Below, piece after piece: positions 1-6,688 of a stretch of DNA of 47,690 bases. Every line of letters starts with the position of its first letter. Position 1 is the first letter of the stretch. The position numbers and the translations under genes are program-made. Source of the DNA: Flemingiibacterium sp045634005 (GTDB lineage: Bacteria; Bacillota; Clostridia; Oscillospirales; CAG-272); assembly GCA_045634005.1 (NCBI GenBank), contig JAZQZL010000040.1:1-47690 (forward strand), in the 5' to 3' direction. Under the pieces are notes generated by a model. That model did not search any database. It was not told where the DNA came from and saw only the letters and a list, made by a program, of their open reading frames with translations.

Positions 1-1980
1 TGGTTCGAGCGCGGTCATATCACCCTTATCCGCAACAACTGGTACCTCCTCCCGTACGATCAGCTTATGACGCTTATCGACTACACCGAGGAGAAGCTTG
101 ACTTCGTTCTCGAAAAGGACGACTTTCTCTTCGTAAAGATGGGTAACGGTAAGCCCGTTTGCGAGAAGGTCGTGTACGAGCCGCTGACCGAGGCACAGCT
201 CGCCGAAACCGAAAAGATCGCAAAGACCATTAAAAAACTCCACACCTCCGAGCGTAAGATGTTCGACTTCTACAGCGATCCCACCGATACCGAGGTGAAA
301 TACGTTACCTCTACCGATAACGGATTCCGTACGGTGCACCCGTATCTCACACCCTGTGCTGACCCGTTTATGGTGGACTCTCGCACACACCTTCCCGATG
401 CGCTTCTTGACGATTACGCGAGAGTTGGCGTAAACTCGTTCATCATTCACGCGGCACTCTCTACGCTTTCGTATTTCCCGGTAAACCCCGTTGACAGTAA
501 GGACTATAAGATCCGCCGCAAGAACTTAAAGGAGCTTGTAGAACGTGCAGGCAAGCGCGGCATTAAGATCGCTCTTTACTTCAACGAGCTTCGCGCTGTG
601 CCGGTAGATGTGTTCGAAAAGTACGGACGCCCCGAGCTTGGCGGCTCGATAAGCGAGGACGGAAGACGTATCTCGCTCTGTATGCAGCATCCGGACAACC
701 GTAAGCTTCTTTACGATATGGTTAAGGATCTCTTTACGGAAATTCCCGACATCGGCGGCGCAGGCTGCACCACGATGAGTGAGAATATGACTCACTGTAT
801 GTATCGCCCCAATATGGGACAGATCTCGAAGATTAGCGGTAAGCCTATCGGTGTTGGTTGCCCAATTTGTACGAAGCTTCCGCTTGAAACCGGTCCCGTT
901 ACTGTTATAAACACTATAAACAAGGCTGTACGCGACGCGGGAAGTAAGGCGTTCGTAAGCGCGGCTATGTGGGCGTGGACAGATGAGCAGATCGAAAACG
1001 GTATCCCGAAGCTCGACGAGGGAACTATGGTCGGTGCGGTCAGCGAATGGGGAATGCCTTTCGTGGTAGACGGAAGAACCTATGGTGTTACCGACTATTC
1101 GATTTCCAACTACGGTCCCAGCGACCTCTACAAAAAGGTGAGCAAGATAGCTCTTGAAAACGGACACAAGATGTTAGCCAAGGTTCAGGTATCGAACAGC
1201 TGGGAGATATCTGCTGTTCCGTATATGCCGCTTTTCGATATGGAGCTTGAGCACGTTAAGAACCTTCATGCTATCGGTACCACGGACTATCAGCTGACCT
1301 GGACGCTCGGAAGCTATCCGTCCATCACGTTTGATCTCATTGCAGATTATCTTAATGCTCCCGACACGTTTGACCTTGACAAGTGGTACGAGAAGCACTA
1401 CGGTGCAGATGCCGCAAAGGTACACGAGGCAGTTAAGCTTTGCTGTGCCGGCTTCAGGAAGTATCCCTTTAGCTGTGAGGTAATGTATGAATCCGCAAAG
1501 AACCTCGGCGTTGCAAACCGCTGGAATCTTGAGCCCATTACCCAGAAATCCACGATGGTATGCTGGACGTTCGATAATTTTGAGCACTATGCAAAGCCGT
1601 ACACTCCCGAGGGCTTTATCGAGCAGTACGGTAAGATGCTTCCCGAGTTTGACGAGGGTATAAAGGTGCTCGAAACGGCGGCTAACACCGATGCCGCGAA
1701 GGAGCTTTTACTCTTTGCAAAGGTTGCGAGAAATCACTTTATGGCGGACGTTGTTCACACGAAGTACGCGCTTGCAAAGCGCAGACTTCCCGAGTCGAAG
1801 GACGAGATGCGTGCTATCATCGCAGAGGAAAGAGCGCTCTGCGAGGAGCTTCTCGAGCTTACTCCGCAGTCGACTCTCAACGCGTACGAAACCGCTAACC
1901 ACTACTTCTACACCGAGCGCGATATTATCGAAAAGCTCATTCAGCTCGACGGTCTTGAAATAGAGCTTGACAATATGTAA
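1..1980 (+). CDS. Glycoside-hydrolase-like TIM-barrel protein, paralogue 1 (5' end outside window)
   Basis: The reading frame is open from base 1, so the true start lies upstream; about 660 codons are visible. By comparison with the two full paralogues downstream about 55 residues are missing. The visible part begins with the tail of the shared N-terminal region (RNNWYLLPYDQ), followed by a probable alpha/beta barrel. Strand-like segments such as VNSFIIHAAL and GIKIALYFNE are each followed by charged loops. A conserved TMSEN segment and a CPICTKLP cysteine pair follow, where family-20/84-like glycosidases carry catalytic and structural residues. The C-terminal third is helical. There is no signal peptide in the paralogues, so it probably acts in the cytoplasm on imported oligosaccharide. 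The next gene starts 13 bases downstream behind a good ribosome site, so the two form an operon. Glycosidase is inferred from fold-like pattern only; the substrate is unknown. Confidence 0.6.
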   Translation, partial: WFERGHITLIRNNWYLLPYDQLMTLIDYTEEKLDFVLEKDDFLFVKMGNGKPVCEKVVYEPLTEAQLAETEKIAKTIKKLHTSERKMFDFYSDPTDTEVKYVTSTDNGFRTVHPYLTPCADPFMVDSRTHLPDALLDDYARVGVNSFIIHAALSTLSYFPVNPVDSKDYKIRRKNLKELVERAGKRGIKIALYFNELRAVPVDVFEKYGRPELGGSISEDGRRISLCMQHPDNRKLLYDMVKDLFTEIPDIGGAGCTTMSENMTHCMYRPNMGQISKISGKPIGVGCPICTKLPLETGPVTVINTINKAVRDAGSKAFVSAAMWAWTDEQIENGIPKLDEGTMVGAVSEWGMPFVVDGRTYGVTDYSISNYGPSDLYKKVSKIALENGHKMLAKVQVSNSWEISAVPYMPLFDMELEHVKNLHAIGTTDYQLTWTLGSYPSITFDLIADYLNAPDTFDLDKWYEKHYGADAAKVHEAVKLCCAGFRKYPFSCEVMYESAKNLGVANRWNLEPITQKSTMVCWTFDNFEHYAKPYTPEGFIEQYGKMLPEFDEGIKVLETAANTDAAKELLLFAKVARNHFMADVVHTKYALAKRRLPESKDEMRAIIAEERALCEELLELTPQSTLNAYETANHYFYTERDIIEKLIQLDGLEIELDNM

Positions 1981-1993
1981 AAGGAGAAAAACT

Positions 1994-4138
1994 ATGTTAC
2001 CTGTAATAACCCACGAATGGACGCCTGAAAGAAACAACCTGCCTACCCGCTGGCAGACCGTTATTTTCAGAAATTACCGTATGGTGCCGGCAGAGAGAAT
2101 CGCAAAGGTGCTCGAATGTACAGTAGATGACGTTGAGCGCGAGGCTGCCCGTCTTGGACTTCGCGCGGGCGAAGCCGATCCTATATGGGAAAAGCGCGGA
2201 CATATCACTATTATCCGTAACAACTGGTATCTGCTCCCGTACGAGCAGATGCTCACACTTCTTGACTACACCGAAGAAAAGCTGGAATTTATACTTATCA
2301 AGGACGATTTTCTTCAGGTAAAGGTTGGCGGCAAAAAGCCCGTGTGCGATAAGGTCATCTATTCTCCGCTTACCGCAGATGAGCTTCTTGAAACCGAAAA
2401 GGTCGCAAAGACCATCGCTGAACTCGATACCTCTGAGCGCAAAATGTTCGATTTCTACAACGACCCCACCGATTTCGAGCCGAAGAACGTAACCACCACC
2501 GAAAAGGGAATCCGTATGGTGCACCCGTACCTTACACCGTGCGCCGACCCGTTTATGGTCGATTCGCGCACGCATCTGCCCGACGCGCTTCTTGATGACT
2601 ACGCGAAGGTCGGCGTAAATGCGTTTATTATCCACGCGGCGCTGTCTATACTCTCGCCGTATCCGATAAATCCCGAGGAGAGCCGCGACTATAAGCTGCG
2701 CCGTAAGAATCTTCGCGAGCTTGTTGAGCGTGCAGGCAAGCGCGGTATCAAGATATACCTTTATTTCAACGAGCTTCGCGGCGTACAGAGGGACGTGTTC
2801 GAGCGTTACGGAAAGCCGGAGCTCGCAGGTGCAACGTCGGGCAACACCGTGTGCCTTTGCCTCTCAAAGGAGGAAAACCGCAAGCTACTTTACGATCTCG
2901 TTTACGACTTGTTCTCCGACATTCCCGAGATAGGCGGTGTTGAGTGCACGACGATGAGCGAAAATGCGACGCACTGTATGTACGGTCCGGGTGCATACAA
3001 ATTCGGAACTCCGTGTCCCGTGTGCTCCGAGCTCCCGCTGGAAACTAACCCCGTTATTGCCGTTAACATTATCAACAAGGCTATCCGCGACGCAGGCAGT
3101 GATGCTCACGTTGTTGCAACGATGTGGGCTTGGCGCGACGAGCAGATCGAAAACGGTATCCCGAAGCTTGACCCGGGAATCGGACTTTGGGCTGTCAGCG
3201 AATGGGGCAAGCCTGTAAACATCGCAGGCCAGTCCTACAGCGTCGTTGACTACTCCATCTCCAACTACGGTCCGAGCGATCTTTATAAAAAGATAAGCCG
3301 AATCGGTGCCGAGGGCGGTCACGCTATGCTTGCGAAGATGCAGGTGTCGAACAGCTGGGAGATATCCGCTGTTCCGTATATGCCGCTTTTCGATATGGAG
3401 CTTGCACACGCAAAGGCGCTTTATGAGATCGGCACGCGTGACTATCAGCTTACGTGGACGCTCGGAAGCTATCCGTCCGTGACGTTTGATCTTATTTCAA
3501 AATATCTCGCCGCTCCCGATACGTTCGATCTTGATGCTTGGTACGCCGAGCATTACGGACAGGACGGTGCGAAGGTGCACGAGGCAGTTAAGCTTTGCTG
3601 TGAGGGATTTGCGAAATACCCGTTCAGCTGTGAGGTAATGTACGAGTCTGCAAAGAATCTCGGTGTTGCAAACCGCTGGAATCTTGAGCCCATCACCCAG
3701 AAATCTACGATGGTGTGCTGGACGTTTGACAACGTTGAGCATTATGCGAAGCCGTATCCTGCAGAGGTGTTTATCGAGCAGTTCGGCAAGGTGATCGCGG
3801 ACTTTGATAAGGGTATAAAAATTCTTGAGGGCGCTGCAAATACCGATGCCGCGAAGGAGCTTTTACTCTTTACCAAGGTTGCGCGCAACCACTTTATGGC
3901 GGACGTCGTCCACACCAAATACGTACTTGCAAAGCGTAATCTTCCTGCATCGAAGGATGAGCTGCTCGCTGTGATCGCAGAGGAGAGAGTACTGTGCAAG
4001 GAGCTTCTCGAGCTTCTTCCGCAGTCCACGCTCACCGGCTTTGAAACCGCGAACCACTATTTCTACACCGAGCGCGATATTATCGAAAAGCTTATACAGC
4101 TTGACGGACTCGAAAAAGAACTTGAAAATTTGAAATAA
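1994..4138 (+). CDS. Glycoside-hydrolase-like TIM-barrel protein, paralogue 2
   Basis: This is a 714-aa protein. ATG at 1994 is chosen because AAGGAG at 1981-1986 precedes it at normal distance; an upstream in-frame TTG at 1967 overlaps the previous gene and has no such site. Residues about 10-60 contain a helical segment of the type IAKVLECTVDDVEREAARLGL that resembles a helix-turn-helix. A linker leads to a probable TIM barrel (residues about 170-520) with HPYLTPCADPFMVDSRTHLPD near its start. A conserved Glu lies near residue 323 (TMSEN), with a CPVC pair shortly after. It is very close to paralogue 1, with long stretches identical such as GVANRWNLEPITQKSTMVCW, which indicates recent tandem duplication. 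There is no signal peptide or membrane segment. The fold assignment is moderately secure; catalytic activity and substrate are not established by the sequence. Confidence 0.62.
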   Translation: MLPVITHEWTPERNNLPTRWQTVIFRNYRMVPAERIAKVLECTVDDVEREAARLGLRAGEADPIWEKRGHITIIRNNWYLLPYEQMLTLLDYTEEKLEFILIKDDFLQVKVGGKKPVCDKVIYSPLTADELLETEKVAKTIAELDTSERKMFDFYNDPTDFEPKNVTTTEKGIRMVHPYLTPCADPFMVDSRTHLPDALLDDYAKVGVNAFIIHAALSILSPYPINPEESRDYKLRRKNLRELVERAGKRGIKIYLYFNELRGVQRDVFERYGKPELAGATSGNTVCLCLSKEENRKLLYDLVYDLFSDIPEIGGVECTTMSENATHCMYGPGAYKFGTPCPVCSELPLETNPVIAVNIINKAIRDAGSDAHVVATMWAWRDEQIENGIPKLDPGIGLWAVSEWGKPVNIAGQSYSVVDYSISNYGPSDLYKKISRIGAEGGHAMLAKMQVSNSWEISAVPYMPLFDMELAHAKALYEIGTRDYQLTWTLGSYPSVTFDLISKYLAAPDTFDLDAWYAEHYGQDGAKVHEAVKLCCEGFAKYPFSCEVMYESAKNLGVANRWNLEPITQKSTMVCWTFDNVEHYAKPYPAEVFIEQFGKVIADFDKGIKILEGAANTDAAKELLLFTKVARNHFMADVVHTKYVLAKRNLPASKDELLAVIAEERVLCKELLELLPQSTLTGFETANHYFYTERDIIEKLIQLDGLEKELENLK

Positions 4139-4154
4139 AATAGCTGTAAATGGC

Positions 4155-4183
4155 TTGACATTAGGGAAAGTAAATGTTAGAAT
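4155..4183 (+). promoter_or_regulatory. SigmaA-type promoter for paralogue 3
   Basis: TTGACA (4155-4160), 17-base spacer, TAGAAT (4178-4183). It lies directly after the stop of paralogue 2 and before the palindrome at 4184-4214, so the third paralogue can be transcribed on its own. Confidence 0.8.
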
Positions 4184-4214
4184 GAATGGGCAGAGAGAAA
4201 TTTTCTGCCCATTC
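4184..4214. promoter_or_regulatory. Perfect 11-bp inverted repeat at the transcription start of paralogue 3
   Basis: The left arm GAATGGGCAGA (4184-4194) and right arm TCTGCCCATTC (4204-4214) are perfect complements around a 9-base loop. The expected start of transcription, about 7 bases past the -10 box, falls inside the left arm. It could be an operator for a dimeric repressor or a 5'-end stem-loop that protects the messenger. It is not followed by a T-run, so it does not look like a terminator. Confidence 0.7.
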
Positions 4215-4233
4215 ATATTTTAGGAGAAAGCTT

Positions 4234-6375
4234 ATGTTACCGAATATAGTTGAAACAACAAAAAAGAGGCTCAACCTTCCCACTCTCTGGCAGACGGTTA
4301 TTTTCAGAAATTACCGTATGGCGCCGAGCGAGAATATCGCGAAGGTTATCGGCTGTACCACCGAGGACGTTGAGCGCGAAGCGCTCCGACTCGGTCTTAT
4401 AAAGGGCGAGGGCACAAAAGAGTGGTGCGAGCGCGGATTTATCACCATTTTCCGCAACAACTGGCATCTTCTCGAGTACGATCAGCTTCGCGATCTTGTC
4501 GGAATGACCGACGCGCGCCTTGATTTTGTGCTTGAAACCGAGGACTTCCTCGGAATAAAGCTCGGTCACCAAAAGCCCGCAGTCACAAGACCGGTGTACG
4601 CTCCTCTGACTGACGAACAGATCAAGGAAACCGAAAAGGTTGCACAAACTATAAAGAAGTATGACACCGTAGAGCGTACAATGTTCGATTTCTTTAATGA
4701 CCGTGCAGATAAGGAACCGAAGTTTGTTGCTTCGCGTGAGAACGGCACCCGTATCGTTCACGGCTTCCTTTCACCCTGCGGCGATGCGTTCATTGAGGAC
4801 ACTCGCTCGCATCTTCCCGACGTGCTTCTCGACGCGTATGCGGAGCAGGGCGTTAACACGCTGTTCTTACACGCGGTCCTTTCCACGCTTTCCTACTATC
4901 CGTTTGCTCCCGAGCTTTGCGAGGGATATGAGATCCGCCGCAAGAACTTAAAGGATCTCGTCGCAAGAGCGGGCAAGCGCGGTATCAAGATATACCTTTA
5001 TTTCGACGAGCCTCGCTCGCTCCCCGTAGACCTTTTTGAGCGCTACGGTCATAAGGAGATCGAGGGCAGACATCCCAAGCGCGGCGGCGTATGTCTTTGC
5101 CTGTCGACAGACGAGCCGAAGGAATATCTTTACAACGCAACGAAGGATCTTTTCGAGGCAATCCCCGAGCTTGGCGGTATGCTCAATATCACCTGGAGTG
5201 AGTACACCACTCACTGCCTCTCACACGGCAGAAACGACTGTGACTGCCCGAGATGCAAGGACCTGCCTCTTTGGGAACTTCCCGTGCTCGTTAACAACAT
5301 TATGCATAAGGCTGTCCGTGACGCCGGCAGCGACGCAGAGGTGCTCTCGTACGCTTGGGGCTGGCAGGGTTGGCCGCAGGACGAGCTTGAAGCCGCTATG
5401 ACTGCGCTTCACAAGGAGATCGGCGTTATTCAGGTAAGCGAAACCAGAAAGCCGATCGAGCGCGGCGGTGTTGCGGGCGTTGTCGGCGACTATTCCATTT
5501 CCGTGCTCGGTCCGAGCCCTATTGCCGAGAACTTCCTTAAGACTGCGGCAAGATTCGGTCATAAGACGTTTGCAAAGGTGCAGATGTCCTGTAGCTGGGA
5601 GGCGGCGATGGTGCCGTACCTTCCCGTGTTCGACCTTGAATTGAAGCATCTTCAGAATCTTAACGAAATCGGCACCAACAACTATATGCTCACCTGGACG
5701 CACGGCGGCTATCCGTCCATTACGTTCGATATGATCTCCGACTTTATGAAGTCGCCCGATACGTTTGATGTCGACGCTTGGTACGAAAAGCAGTTCGGTG
5801 ACAAGGCGAAAGCAGTTCACGAGGCTATCAAGGTGTTCTGCGACGGCTTTGAAAACTATCCCTTCAGCGTTGAAACGATGTATACCTCGCCGAAGAATAT
5901 CGGTCCTGCGAATATGTGGATGCTTGAGCCTGACAACAATCCCTCGTCGATGGTCTGCTATGCGGTAGACAATTACGAAAAGTGGATCGCACGGTACCCC
6001 GTTGACGTGTACCTTGACCTTTTTGGCAAGGTGACCGATGCGTGGAAGAAGGGCTGTGAGATGCTCGAGGCTGTTGCTGATGACGAAAAAACACGCGAGC
6101 TTCTGCTGTTTGCAAAGGTGGCGACGCTTTCGTTCGAGGCTGACATCATTCACACCGAGTACGCGGTTGCGAAGCGCGAGCTTCCCGCGACAAAGGATAA
6201 GATGGCGGAGCTTATCAAGCGTGAGCGCGAAGTAACGAAGCAAATGCTTGAGATCGTTCCGAAGTCGACGCTCGTTGGCTACGAGGCTTCCAACCACTAC
6301 TTCTTCACCGAGCGTGAGTATATAGAAAAGCTCATCAATCTCGACGGTATTGAAAAAGAGCTTGAAAAGATGTAA
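4234..6375 (+). CDS. Glycoside-hydrolase-like TIM-barrel protein, paralogue 3
   Basis: This is a 713-aa protein with ATG at 4234 behind TAGGAGAAAG; an upstream in-frame extension would run through the palindrome and is rejected. It has the same architecture as the two preceding genes: an N-terminal helical segment (IAKVIGCTTEDVEREALRLGL), a probable barrel with the segment GIKIYLYFDE, the conserved Glu in ITWSEYTTHC, a CPRCKDLP cysteine pair, and a helical C-terminus. It is clearly more diverged than paralogues 1 and 2 are from each other, and has its own promoter and palindrome. That suggests separate control or a different substrate within one carbohydrate-utilisation locus. No signal peptide is seen. 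Function is inferred; no close match to a characterised enzyme is recognised. Confidence 0.62.
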   Translation: MLPNIVETTKKRLNLPTLWQTVIFRNYRMAPSENIAKVIGCTTEDVEREALRLGLIKGEGTKEWCERGFITIFRNNWHLLEYDQLRDLVGMTDARLDFVLETEDFLGIKLGHQKPAVTRPVYAPLTDEQIKETEKVAQTIKKYDTVERTMFDFFNDRADKEPKFVASRENGTRIVHGFLSPCGDAFIEDTRSHLPDVLLDAYAEQGVNTLFLHAVLSTLSYYPFAPELCEGYEIRRKNLKDLVARAGKRGIKIYLYFDEPRSLPVDLFERYGHKEIEGRHPKRGGVCLCLSTDEPKEYLYNATKDLFEAIPELGGMLNITWSEYTTHCLSHGRNDCDCPRCKDLPLWELPVLVNNIMHKAVRDAGSDAEVLSYAWGWQGWPQDELEAAMTALHKEIGVIQVSETRKPIERGGVAGVVGDYSISVLGPSPIAENFLKTAARFGHKTFAKVQMSCSWEAAMVPYLPVFDLELKHLQNLNEIGTNNYMLTWTHGGYPSITFDMISDFMKSPDTFDVDAWYEKQFGDKAKAVHEAIKVFCDGFENYPFSVETMYTSPKNIGPANMWMLEPDNNPSSMVCYAVDNYEKWIARYPVDVYLDLFGKVTDAWKKGCEMLEAVADDEKTRELLLFAKVATLSFEADIIHTEYAVAKRELPATKDKMAELIKREREVTKQMLEIVPKSTLVGYEASNHYFFTEREYIEKLINLDGIEKELEKM

Positions 6376-6391
6376 TAACGGCAATAAAATG

Positions 6392-6420
6392 CCCCTCACG
6401 GATTTTCCGTGAGGGGTTAT
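6392..6420. terminator. Bidirectional terminator, copy 1 of a repeated hairpin
   Basis: CCCCTCACGG (6392-6401) pairs perfectly with CCGTGAGGGG (6407-6416) across a five-base loop. It sits between the stop of paralogue 3 (+) and the stop of the small minus-strand gene, so it can end both transcripts; the flanks are T-rich on the minus strand (CATTTTATT). An identical hairpin occurs at 9264-9288. Confidence 0.8.
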
Positions 6421-6575
6421 TTGTCTTCTTCGATAGGGTGGCTTTTTAGATGCTCTTTCAGTACAAGGTTTATATATTGCGAGAGGGAACGGTCGTCTTC
6501 TTCTGCTTTGATCTTTATTTTCTCCAAAATATCGCTGTCAACGGTTATACTTATTTTTTCTTTGAGCGGTTTCAT
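6417..6575 (-). CDS. Small ribbon-helix-helix (Arc/CopG-like) protein
   Basis: A 52-codon gene. The protein begins MKPLKEKISITVDSD, a basic/alternating beta strand, followed by helix ILEKIKIKAEEDD, the turn RSLSQ, and a second helix YINLVLKEHLK. This is the strand-helix-helix layout of MetJ/Arc DNA-binding dimers, which often act as repressors or antitoxins. GAGGTGAT lies a few bases upstream of the ATG. No toxin gene is adjacent, so an antitoxin role is not supported. It is divergent from the LRR/dockerin gene, and its own start region and the neighbour's promoter share an inverted 9-bp sequence, which is compatible with autoregulation or control of the neighbour. Fold confidence is good; targets are inference. 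Confidence 0.72.
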   Translation of the reverse strand: MKPLKEKISITVDSDILEKIKIKAEEDDRSLSQYINLVLKEHLKSHPIEEDK

Positions 6576-6640
6576 ACTTTATCACCTCGAAAATATTATA
6601 GTACATAATCCGAATTGGTATTGACAAATCCGATAAAGTA
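6575..6640. repeat. Inverted 9-bp pair in the RHH/LRR divergent region
   Basis: TACTTTATC (6575-6583) at the RHH start codon and GATAAAGTA (6632-6640) inside the LRR-gene promoter spacer are perfect inverted copies 48 bases apart. A dimeric RHH protein could bind both, but this is inference from position. Confidence 0.45.
6595..6600 (-). promoter_or_regulatory. Possible -10 box for the small RHH gene
   Basis: On the minus strand TATAAT lies 20-25 bases before the start codon. No good -35 hexamer is seen at 16-18 bases, so this call is weak. Transcription from it would leave a very short leader that just includes the ribosome site. Confidence 0.35.
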
Positions 6641-6649
6641 GGATAAAAT
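6621..6649 (+). promoter_or_regulatory. SigmaA-type promoter for the LRR/dockerin gene
   Basis: TTGACA (6621-6626), 17-base spacer, TAAAAT (6644-6649). The spacer contains GATAAAGTA (6632-6640), whose inverted copy TACTTTATC lies at 6575-6583 at the start of the divergent RHH gene; this may be an operator pair. Confidence 0.8.
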
Positions 6650-6688
6650 AGTATTAAATTAACGCGGTATGATATTTTGGAGGGCAAT

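Noticed and set aside
1967..1993. TTG start for paralogue 2 that would add nine residues
   Set aside because: It overlaps the stop of paralogue 1 and lacks a ribosome site, while ATG 1994 has an ideal one.
5221..6399. Long minus-strand open frame (about 390 codons) opposite glycosidase paralogue 3
   Set aside because: The sense protein matches its two paralogues throughout. The antisense translation is basic, low in structure, and explained by codon bias on the sense strand.
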